DNA of 20,810 nucleotides from Alphaproteobacteria bacterium. Lineage in GTDB: Bacteria > Pseudomonadota > Alphaproteobacteria > UBA8366. The notes beneath the pieces were generated by a model, which did no database searches, had not been told where the DNA came from, and was given only the letters and a program-made list of their open reading frames with translations. The translations under genes and the position numbers were made by a program. This document shows, in pieces, positions 14,419 through 20,810 of this stretch. The first letter of the stretch is position 1. Each line of letters starts with the position of its first letter. The stretch spans positions 1 through 20,810 of the forward strand of contig JAOTYV010000050.1 in NCBI GenBank assembly GCA_029861675.1, written 5' to 3'.

Positions 14419-16005
14419 CTACCCCGCCGTTTCCAAAACCGGAAGCGCCGCCGCCTCGCGCGCGGCAATCCGGCCGGTGATGAAGCACTCCGACAGGTTC
14501 CCGCCGCCAAGATACAGGCTGCCCCAGATGCTGCCGAGCTCGCCCGCCTCGAACAGGCGCGGGATCGGCTCGCCATAGGTATTCAGGATTCGTTGCTGGG
14601 TGTCATGCCTCGGGCCGCCCTGGGTATTCGACACGACGGGCCACACCTCGGCGATATAATAGGGCGGCGTCTGGATCGGCATCATCATTTCGGCGGGACG
14701 ATCGAAATCCTCGTCCGCGCCGCGCGCGCATTGGCCGTTCCAGCGGTCGAGCGTCGCCTGCATCGTCTCCTCCGGCACGCCGATATGCGTGGCCAGCTCC
14801 TCCACCGACCCCGCCTGCGTGAGAATGCCGAGCTGGACTTCCTTCAGATTATCGTCGCTCCATGTATAGGGCTCCGCCTCGCGGTCGTTGTAGACCGCCT
14901 GCCCCAGCGGATACATCTTCCGGCCTTCTTCATCGATGACGACATAGGCCGGAATGTTGGGGAAGCTTTGCGTCTGCGGATCATAGAGGTCGAGCGCGCG
15001 ATGGCCGGTATCCTGGACGTAGGGCGGCGCTTCGTTCATGAAGCGCTTGCCCTTCTTGTTCAGGACGATCCAGGACATCTTTACCGCCTTGCTCAAATTG
15101 GCCGGTACGGTCGCGCCGTCGATTTCCCCTTCCGGCCGCCAGTCCGGCAGCCGTTTCATCCGAAAGCATGTCGCATGCTTGGGATCCGAGTGGAGCATCC
15201 CGTAGGATCCGTGAAAGTGCCACATATGCCAAAGCTCGGCGCCGACATCCTGCGCCATGCGGATGCCGTCGCCCGTGTTGCCGCGGCTGGCGGCGGAATG
15301 AACAGGGCTGATCTGCCAATACTGCCGTTGCATCTCCGCATTGGCTTCGAACCCGCCGCAGGCGAGGATCACACCCTTGCGCGCTCTTACACGGCGTTGC
15401 GCGCCGTCCTGTTCGAACGTCACCCCCGTCACGGCGCCGCTGCCGTCCGTCGTCAGCCGCTGCGCGGGGCAATCGAGGCGCACCTCGATGGCGCGCTTGT
15501 TGACGTTGTCCTCCACGACCTTGAACAGCAGGGGTCCGCGGTTGCGTCCCTGCACGTGGGGATAGCCAACGCGCGGGTCGAACCCCGGCACGTCGGCGAT
15601 TTCGATGGCGCCGAATGTATCGAAGCCGGGATAGGGATAGTTCCCCGGATGATGCCGGGCTTCGCATTTCGCGTCATTGACCTTGGCGAGGCCGCGAATG
15701 TAGTCGGCCAGCCCGATCAGTTCGTCGGCGAAAACGCGCACGATCGCATCGTCCGTGCGGCCGTCGCAGCTCGCTTTGAGATAGGCGAAGGCGTCGTCGG
15801 CGTCATCGGCGATGCGGATACCCCCGCCCGCCGTGATCGATATGCCCCCCGGGTCCGGCATCTTCTCCGCCAGCAGCACCGAACACCCCTGGTCGCTGGC
15901 TTCGATCGCCGCCGCGCCGCCGGCGAACCCGTAACCAACCACGATGACGTCGAATGTCTCGTCGAAATGATCGCCGAATTTATCCGGCTGGGCAGTCTTG
16001 CTCAT
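14419..16005 (-). CDS. FAD-dependent oxidoreductase, fumarate reductase/KstD/TcuA-like (FAD_binding_2)
   Basis: The ATG at 16005 gives 528 residues and has AAAGGA about 11 bases upstream; a TTG seven codons earlier is less likely. The Rossmann dinucleotide motif is VVGYGFAGGAAA (22-33) with the ribose-binding acid at E47. DPGGISITAGGGIRIA follows at 51-66. Near the C-terminus are GGPRHDTQQRIL and LFEAGELGSIWGSLYLGGGN, typical of flavoproteins that oxidise or reduce alpha,beta bonds next to a carboxyl or keto group: fumarate reductase, 3-ketosteroid-1-dehydrogenase, tricarballylate dehydrogenase. No heme or cytochrome domain is fused. Its product could feed the MmgE/PrpD-family enzyme of the same operon, but this is inference. 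The upstream gap to the first VOC gene is 79 bp. Confidence 0.92.
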   Translation of the reverse strand: MSKTAQPDKFGDHFDETFDVIVVGYGFAGGAAAIEASDQGCSVLLAEKMPDPGGISITAGGGIRIADDADDAFAYLKASCDGRTDDAIVRVFADELIGLADYIRGLAKVNDAKCEARHHPGNYPYPGFDTFGAIEIADVPGFDPRVGYPHVQGRNRGPLLFKVVEDNVNKRAIEVRLDCPAQRLTTDGSGAVTGVTFEQDGAQRRVRARKGVILACGGFEANAEMQRQYWQISPVHSAASRGNTGDGIRMAQDVGAELWHMWHFHGSYGMLHSDPKHATCFRMKRLPDWRPEGEIDGATVPANLSKAVKMSWIVLNKKGKRFMNEAPPYVQDTGHRALDLYDPQTQSFPNIPAYVVIDEEGRKMYPLGQAVYNDREAEPYTWSDDNLKEVQLGILTQAGSVEELATHIGVPEETMQATLDRWNGQCARGADEDFDRPAEMMMPIQTPPYYIAEVWPVVSNTQGGPRHDTQQRILNTYGEPIPRLFEAGELGSIWGSLYLGGGNLSECFITGRIAAREAAALPVLETAG

Positions 16006-16084
16006 GGTCGGAGGTCCTTTTGACAAGAGAGGTTATGGTCAGGAAAAGGTACTGTCGATGCGATGCATGCCGCCGCCGTTCCCC

Positions 16085-17008
16085 TCACGCATCCTGGGGC
16101 TGCACGAAGTGTATCAGCAGACCGCCGCCGAAGTTGGACGGATGAACGAAGCCGATCTGTGAGCCGCGCCCGCCGGGCCGCCCGACAAGGTCGATCATAC
16201 GCCAACCATCATCGGCGAGTTTCGGCAGGATTGCGTTGATGTCCTTCGTCGCGAAGGCAAGATGGGCCAGGCCGGGGCCCCGGCGTTCGACGAATTTCGC
16301 GATGGCGCTCTGGTCGCCCTTCGTGTTGCCCTCCTCTTCCCCGAGCCGGTCCTTCGGTTTCATCGTCGGGTCATAATCCATCAGAAATTCCAGTTCGCAA
16401 TCGCCGATGGTGATGAAGACGTCGCGCAGGCCGCCGAGAATTTCCGGCGGGCGCGCGTGATAGACCGCGCCGTATTTGTCCGAGATGAAGCTCTCGGTAA
16501 CGTTGCGGATTTCAATATCCGTCTGCGTGCTTTCAAGAGGACAGCCGAGATTATCGACGAAAACCCGGACGCCGCCATCATTGTCGTCGCTGGCAATCCC
16601 CAGGTGATCGATCTTGTAGGCAGGCCCCGGCTTCGCCGGAATTTCGAGCGGTTCGATGAAACGGGTGCGGATACCGACCGTCGCCGCCTTATCGATCGCG
16701 ACATAGCGTTTACCGTCGGGTCCAATGCCCTCGTCGGTGACGGGCAATTCGTGCCGCGCCGCCGTGGCGGCGGGATCGTCCGCACCGAGCGCCATGTGGT
16801 GCACGCCGGGAAAGCTCGGCGCGTCGAGATAAGGATCGTCCAACTCGAACACGGCAAGCGCGGATTGGCCGACGCCGAAGAAGGGAATGCTCCGCCCTTC
16901 AAACGTTACATCCGTCCGCTGAAGGCCGAGCGATCCGCCAAGAAACCGGCAGGCGGATTCCACGTCACGGGCGACGAGGGCCAGATAATTCAGTGCGTAT
17001 CCCGCCAT
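16085..17008 (-). CDS. Two-domain VOC family protein (glyoxalase/extradiol/MMCoA-epimerase fold), copy 1
   Basis: This 307-residue protein has two tandem VOC modules. The N-terminal module runs LNYLALVARD (6-15) through VFELDD and VHHMALGADD (69-78). The C-terminal module runs KIDHLGIASDD (132-142), CELEFLMDY (204-212), GLAHLAFATKD (247-257) and GLLIHFVQPQ (296-305). Likely metal ligands in the C-terminal half are H135, E207, H249 and H300. Methylmalonyl-CoA epimerases have glutamate at the last position (GVLVELVE), so H300 is unusual. VOC enzymes include ring-cleaving dioxygenases, epimerases and lyases; which of these applies is unclear. An AGGAGGT site overlaps the end of the previous VOC gene and the two are only 2 bp apart, a sign of tight coupling. 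Confidence 0.88.
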   Translation of the reverse strand: MAGYALNYLALVARDVESACRFLGGSLGLQRTDVTFEGRSIPFFGVGQSALAVFELDDPYLDAPSFPGVHHMALGADDPAATAARHELPVTDEGIGPDGKRYVAIDKAATVGIRTRFIEPLEIPAKPGPAYKIDHLGIASDDNDGGVRVFVDNLGCPLESTQTDIEIRNVTESFISDKYGAVYHARPPEILGGLRDVFITIGDCELEFLMDYDPTMKPKDRLGEEEGNTKGDQSAIAKFVERRGPGLAHLAFATKDINAILPKLADDGWRMIDLVGRPGGRGSQIGFVHPSNFGGGLLIHFVQPQDA

Positions 17009-17010
17009 GA

Positions 17011-17949
17011 TCAGACCTCCTGCCGTTCGACGAAATGCCCTAATACGCCGCCGAGCGCTGTCGGGTGAATGAATCCGATCTGGGCGCGGCGCGAGCCGGG
17101 ACGCCCTTGCAGATCGATCATCCGATGACCCGCCGCATCGAGCCGGCCCAGGGCGCCGACGATATCCGGCGTCTTGAAAGCGATGTGATGGAGACCGGCG
17201 CCGCGCGACGCGATATAGCGCGCGATCGCGCTGCGGTCGCCGCGCGTGTTGCCGGCCGCGTCATGCCGCGCGTCGTCGGCCGTCACGCCGGTGGTCAGGT
17301 CCTGAATGAATTCAAGTTCGCAATCACCGACGGTGATGAAGGTAACCCGCATGCTGCCGACGAGCTGCGACGGCCTTGTATGAAAAATGTAGTTGTAGGT
17401 ATCGGACGTAAAATTCTCGGAAATCGTCTCGACTTCGCTGTCGGTCTGCTGACTTTCGTAAACGCATCCCAGCTTGTCGATGAAGGCCGTGCGCGCGGCC
17501 CGGTTGTCCGCCGACGCCACGCCGATATGATCGATCCGCTCGACCATGTCGGAGGATGCGGCGGCAAGCCCGAGCGGCTCGCTGAACCGGATCCGCACGC
17601 CGCCGGTCGCCTCGCGCGCCAGCTCGATTTGCGCCTTGCCGTCGAGACCCTTGGACACCCCGTTTACCGTTGCCAGACCCGATGCCGCCGCGGCGGCCGC
17701 CGGGTCCGACGCAGCGATGGCCACATGATGAACGCCCTTCCTGGCATCCGGCCCGAGAAACGGATCGCCCGGCTGAAAGAAGGCCAAAGCGGACGCGCCG
17801 ATGGAAATCATGGGGACGGTCGTGGCGCCACAGGAAAAGTCTGTTCGGGGCAGTCCGAAATCCGTCTCGAACAGCGCGGCGCTTCGCTCCGGCGCGTCCA
17901 CGACCAGAGCCACATAGGTAAGATCGGGAGCTTGGGCAGTTTTCGTCAT
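17011..17949 (-). CDS. Two-domain VOC family protein, copy 2
   Basis: This 312-residue paralogue of the neighbouring VOC protein has the same layout. The first module contains YVALVVDAPERS (12-23) and VHHVAIAASDP (73-83). The second contains RIDHIGVASADN (138-149), CELEFIQD (210-217), GLHHIAFKTPD (252-262) and GVLGHFVERQ (301-310). Candidate metal ligands are H141, E213, H255 and H305, again with histidine replacing the usual last glutamate. Both copies share GDCELEF and a VGRPG/QGRPG-S/G-R segment, so they arose by tandem duplication but have since diverged substantially. They may form a heteromer or act on successive intermediates. The start has a textbook AAGGAGG site 4 bases before ATG. 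Role undetermined; the operon context suggests catabolism of a cyclic or branched acid. Confidence 0.88.
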   Translation of the reverse strand: MTKTAQAPDLTYVALVVDAPERSAALFETDFGLPRTDFSCGATTVPMISIGASALAFFQPGDPFLGPDARKGVHHVAIAASDPAAAAAASGLATVNGVSKGLDGKAQIELAREATGGVRIRFSEPLGLAAASSDMVERIDHIGVASADNRAARTAFIDKLGCVYESQQTDSEVETISENFTSDTYNYIFHTRPSQLVGSMRVTFITVGDCELEFIQDLTTGVTADDARHDAAGNTRGDRSAIARYIASRGAGLHHIAFKTPDIVGALGRLDAAGHRMIDLQGRPGSRRAQIGFIHPTALGGVLGHFVERQEV

Positions 17950-17996
17950 TCGTCCTCCTTAATCTGAGCGCCGATGGCAGCGACCGGTACCCGCCG

Positions 17997-19280
17997 CTAA
18001 CGGAGCAGATCGGTCAACGCGGAAACGCTCGGCAGTTTGGCAAAACCGTGGATGGTTGCAAGGCTCTCCTCCACCTGCTCTGGCGCGAGCGCGGCGGGCG
18101 CCAGAGCGCGGTACTTGGCATCGACGTCAGCCCACTCGATGCCGCGACACCCCGCGCCTTTCGGCACCAAGACGGTGTCCTCGAAGACCCGTCCGTCGCT
18201 TGTTTCGATGGTCACGGTGGCGCCTTGACGGTAGGCGGTGACGTTTTTCGTCGGCGGCGGTGCGACTTCGGTCTTGTCGATCAAGTGGTGAATAACCGGA
18301 TCATCGATCTTCGCCTGCGTCGCGTGCGTCCAGTTAAAATCACGATCGGCGACACTGGCGGCCAGGAAGTATGCCGTGCTGTGCGCCATGTCGATGAGGT
18401 TTTCCGGATGCCGCGGTCCCGCCAGCGCGGTCAGGCCGGGCCGCGACAATTTGATTGCGGCGACTTCCGCGTCTTCAAGTGCGCCCTTGCGTGCCGCATT
18501 CGCCGCCGCCTCGGCGGTCGCATGGTTGAAATGACTGCCCGGCATCAGCTTGATCGCCATGTCGGTAACGATATCCCACTCGTGGCCGAGATCCGCGACG
18601 ATATCGGCGCTGCTGTTCGCACCCGGCGCGCCATAGGTCTCGCAGAAGCCGCCCGGCATTTCGAAAATCCGGTCTTCGGCGGTAAAGCCCAAATCCGCGG
18701 CCATTGCCGCCTCCATCCCGAGGAGGGTGGCGAGGCCCCCATGATATTCACGGGCCACGGTTTCATTGCCCGCGGCCACGAGCCCGCCAATCGAGGTTGC
18801 GGATAGCGCGATGGCGTGCGTCGTTTTCATACCGTCGAGACCGAGCAGACGCGCCGTCGCCGCCGCGCTGCTGAAAATGGCGATCAGGCAGGCGTGAAAG
18901 CCCCGTTGCCGAAAACCGGGCGTAATGGAGGCGCCGATGCGCCCCGCCGCCTCATAACCGAGCACGATGGCGGCGAGAACATCCCGGCCCGACGCGCCGG
19001 ACTTTTCCGCCATGGCGAGCGTGGCGGCGGTCAGTGGCGTGCCCGCATGGGTAATATTACGGAGATCGCTGTCGTCGGAGGCCGCCGCGTCACTCATGAC
19101 CGCATTCGCGCGCGCCGCACTGACGGCGGGCAGCTTTACCCCGCCGTCGAACCAGATGCTTGCATCCGCCCGTCCGCCGCGTTCCTGGGCGAGAGTCCGG
19201 ATGACAGCGGCAGACGGAATGTCCCGGCCACACGCCGCGCTCGCCACCGTCGAGGCAATCAACATCGCCGCATGGTCCAT
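17997..19280 (-). CDS. MmgE/PrpD family protein (2-methylcitrate dehydratase-like)
   Basis: From the first canonical ATG (19280) this gives 427 residues. Family marks are NAVMSDAAASDDSDLRNITH (59-78, equivalent to the HALDFDD...HPG segment), RGFHACLIAIFSSAAATARL (126-145, RGFHPT equivalent) and AREYHGGLA. The family dehydrates 2-methylcitrate, produces itaconate from cis-aconitate (IRG1) or acts on related tricarboxylates. The coding signal clearly extends upstream: the in-frame reading TVARTLAAFVANADPSDLPG matches the normal family N-terminus, but no ATG, GTG or TTG precedes it. An ATT at 19349 lies 6 bases after AAAGGA and would give 450 residues, the usual size. The true start is therefore probably 19349 with a rare codon, or the gene carries a start mutation. 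It sits between the SDR and VOC genes. Confidence 0.9.
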   Translation of the reverse strand: MDHAAMLIASTVASAACGRDIPSAAVIRTLAQERGGRADASIWFDGGVKLPAVSAARANAVMSDAAASDDSDLRNITHAGTPLTAATLAMAEKSGASGRDVLAAIVLGYEAAGRIGASITPGFRQRGFHACLIAIFSSAAATARLLGLDGMKTTHAIALSATSIGGLVAAGNETVAREYHGGLATLLGMEAAMAADLGFTAEDRIFEMPGGFCETYGAPGANSSADIVADLGHEWDIVTDMAIKLMPGSHFNHATAEAAANAARKGALEDAEVAAIKLSRPGLTALAGPRHPENLIDMAHSTAYFLAASVADRDFNWTHATQAKIDDPVIHHLIDKTEVAPPPTKNVTAYRQGATVTIETSDGRVFEDTVLVPKGAGCRGIEWADVDAKYRALAPAALAPEQVEESLATIHGFAKLPSVSALTDLLR

Positions 19281-19426
19281 GGTCTGCCCCGGCAGGTCCG
19301 ATGGGTCGGCGTTGGCGACAAACGCCGCCAGTGTGCGGGCTACGGTAATGATATTTCCTTTCGACTATGCCTGAATGCCCACGGAATGACGGGAGGCGAA
19401 ACCTCTCGGCATCGATCACGGGAATG

Positions 19427-20221
19427 CTACAGCCCAAGCCCGCCATCGAGCAAAATAGTCTGGCCGGTCATATAGTCCGATGCACTGGACGCAAGATAGA
19501 GCGCCAGCAACCCGGCTTCCCGGAGCCGCCCGGTACGTCCCAGCGGCACATCGGCCTTTGCCCGCTGTTCCGACCGGCGCACCCGCGCCGCGCCGCCCGT
19601 TACAATGTCGGGAAAGAGCCCCGGCGCGATGCAGTTGACCTGCACCCCATGCGGGCCCCATTCGAGCGCCTGCGCCCGGGTAAATCCGGAAAGCGCGGTT
19701 TTGGCCGTAGTGTAGAGAACCATGTCGCGGCCGCCTTGATGCGCCGTCCAGGAGGAAACATTGATGACCTTACCCGACCCCCGCGTCAGCATATGCGGCG
19801 CCACCGCGCGCGTGCACAGAAGCGCCTCGGTCAAGTTGATGTCCATGATGAAGTTAAGGTCGTCGTCCGCAATTGGCGTAACGTCGGCGCCGGCGCCCGG
19901 CAAGCTAACCAGCGGCGTTCGGATCGAATCGCCAAGCGCGTTGACCAGCACGTCGATACGCCCGAACGTGGTGAGAACCTGGTCGACGGCGCGCTGAACA
20001 TCCTCCGCCTTCGTCATATCGGCGATGACGGGCACGACGCGCCGCCCGGTCGACGTCGCCATTTCCGCGGCCACCTCGGTGACATAGGTGTCGGTCAGCG
20101 CATTGATCGCAACATCGGCGCCGGCCTCCGCAAGCACCTGCGCGATGCCCTTGCCAATCCCGCGCCCGGCGCCGGTGACGAAAACGACCTTGTCCGTGAT
20201 GTCGAACTCGGCGGGTACCAT
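19427..20221 (-). CDS. SDR family oxidoreductase
   Basis: This 264-residue protein is a classical short-chain dehydrogenase. It has TGAGRGIG (16-23) for cofactor binding, an acidic residue at D68 (VIADMT) for adenine contact, NALG (94-97) in place of the usual NNAG, catalytic serine S156 or S157 (INVSSW), the Y170-x-x-x-K174 pair (YTTAK) and the C-terminal LDGGLGL. Lack of an acidic residue at the end of strand 2 (VAINAL) suggests NADPH rather than NADH, an inference. A GGAG site lies 8 bases before the ATG. It is the first gene of the leftward six-gene set and follows the probable promoter at 20263-20292. It would interconvert a hydroxyl and a ketone in the pathway. Confidence 0.94.
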   Translation of the reverse strand: MVPAEFDITDKVVFVTGAGRGIGKGIAQVLAEAGADVAINALTDTYVTEVAAEMATSTGRRVVPVIADMTKAEDVQRAVDQVLTTFGRIDVLVNALGDSIRTPLVSLPGAGADVTPIADDDLNFIMDINLTEALLCTRAVAPHMLTRGSGKVINVSSWTAHQGGRDMVLYTTAKTALSGFTRAQALEWGPHGVQVNCIAPGLFPDIVTGGAARVRRSEQRAKADVPLGRTGRLREAGLLALYLASSASDYMTGQTILLDGGLGL

Positions 20222-20246
20222 AATGCGGTCTCCAGGAATGTGGCCT

Positions 20247-20292
20247 CGGAATGCGTTCCGCTATTATCAACCGCGTGGAGTTTATGGCACAA
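20247..20292 (-). promoter_or_regulatory. Candidate promoter and operator for the six-gene operon
   Basis: On the minus strand TTGTGC (20292-20287) and GATAAT (20268-20263) are spaced by 18 bases, a fair sigma70-like pair. Just downstream, at the likely transcription start, is the inverted repeat CGGAA-TGCG-TTCCG (20260-20247), a possible repressor site. The pair sits 42-71 bases before the SDR start codon. No regulator gene is in view. Confidence 0.35.
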
Positions 20293-20517
20293 GCGAAACA
20301 CCTGAGCCGTAAACGCGGCGCCGCCGTTTGCAGACTCCGGTCGTTGTGAAATGGTATAGGGAGCGCCGGCCGCTCGAATTTTCATGAAGAGAACCGCACT
20401 GGACCGCTGTCATTCTATTTGTTTCGCCACCATCGGAATGAAACCGTACGATGGATATCTTCGGTCAACGTTAGCGCGCAACACACCCTTCAAGGCAAGA
20501 CAAAGGACCTGATAAAG

Positions 20518-20676
20518 ATGGATATCGTTCGTGTAATTTTGGCAATTCTCGTGCCCCCGCTCGGGGTTTTTCTACAGGTTGGGATTAAACCGCATTTTTG
20601 GCTCAACATTTTGCTGACCCTTCTCGGCTACATCCCGGGAATCGTGCACGCCATCTGGATCATCGCCCGGCGGTAG
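20518..20676 (+). CDS. Pmp3/YqaE (UPF0057) family membrane protein
   Basis: This is a 52-residue protein of two transmembrane helices. The first carries ILAILVPPLGVFLQVG, the second LNILLTLLGYIPGIVHAIWI. The prolines PPLG in helix 1 and LGYIPG in helix 2 are the family signature. Pmp3-type proteolipids affect membrane potential and salt or stress tolerance; bacterial functions are mostly unproven. The start is the ATG at 20518 with AAAGGA about 10 bases upstream. The frame is open 33 codons further upstream, but that stretch is not membrane-like and not needed by the family. It is divergent from the SDR operon and probably unrelated to it. Confidence 0.93.
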   Translation: MDIVRVILAILVPPLGVFLQVGIKPHFWLNILLTLLGYIPGIVHAIWIIARR

Positions 20677-20739
20677 GCAGGGTCGGCGCCTAACGGCATC
20701 AATAAAATATGGCCGACGGTTATGGCGCTTCCTTTCGGT

Positions 20740-20810
20740 TTAGAGGGCGTTCAGAGCGTCTATTACCTTCTTCTCCACGACAATTCCTTCGCGCCGCCGC
20801 CGCTCCCTGC
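20740..20810 (-). CDS. Possible C-terminal end of a gene running in from the right edge
   Basis: The minus strand reads an arginine-rich stretch and then GIVVEKKVIDALNAL before a TAA at 20740-20742. This helix-like tail looks like the end of a protein, and the frame is open to the window edge. Only 22 residues are visible, so no family can be named. The 63 bp between the Pmp3 stop and this point hold a weak GTCGGC...GCCGAC inverted repeat and no obvious terminator. Confidence 0.25.
   Translation of the reverse strand, partial: RERRRREGIVVEKKVIDALNAL

Noticed and set aside
13945..16023. 692-residue open frame on the plus strand
   Set aside because: It lies opposite the TauD and FAD oxidoreductase genes, is rich in arginine and histidine with no family motif, and is an antisense shadow of GC-rich coding DNA.
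1..20810. CRISPR arrays, tRNA or rRNA genes
   Set aside because: No regularly spaced repeats, cloverleaf-like sequences or rRNA signatures were seen on reading both strands.

Overview
The window is GC-rich, bacterial and densely coded. Gene families and codon use fit a proteobacterium, most likely a free-living alphaproteobacterium of the Rhodospirillales type; this is an inference, because no rRNA or marker gene is present. I found no tRNA, rRNA or CRISPR array, no complete insertion sequence, no transcription factor, and no transporter other than one RND pump.

Layout. (1) 1-2010, plus strand: the C-terminal part of a hydantoinase B subunit followed by a phytanoyl-CoA dioxygenase-like (PhyH) protein. 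(2) 2104-6992, minus strand: in transcription order, an isopenicillin N synthase-like oxygenase, a small recombinase-tail-like protein, an RraA-type aldolase/regulator-fold protein, a second PhyH protein and a long CmcJ/NvfI-like oxygenase. The 347-bp gap at 4510-4856 holds the scar of a third PhyH gene. (3) 7276-8426, plus strand: an orphan Imm35/YrhB immunity-like protein and a RidA-family protein. (4) 8548-13525: a two-gene RND efflux operon (adaptor plus pump) bracketed by 134-bp direct repeats. The right copy is the 3' end of an intact TauD-type dioxygenase gene and the left copy is a stranded fragment of it. (5) 13390-20221, minus strand: a six-gene set, probably one operon, running SDR dehydrogenase, MmgE/PrpD-family protein, two tandem two-domain VOC proteins, FAD-dependent fumarate-reductase-like oxidoreductase, TauD dioxygenase. 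(6) 20518-20676, plus strand: a 52-residue Pmp3/YqaE membrane protein, then a possible gene tail at the window edge.

How it fits together. The window packs five intact (probable) Fe(II)/2-oxoglutarate oxygenases from four sequence families, plus relics of two more, among enzymes typical of carboxylic acid and ring catabolism (hydantoinase B, RraA, MmgE/PrpD, VOC, SDR, FAD dehydrogenase). This looks like an accessory catabolic region, or less likely a tailoring region, that has been shuffled by duplication and deletion. The substrate cannot be read from the sequence. The best leads are the repeat-flanked RND operon, the PhyH scar, the N-terminally extended CmcJ-like protein and the six-gene operon.
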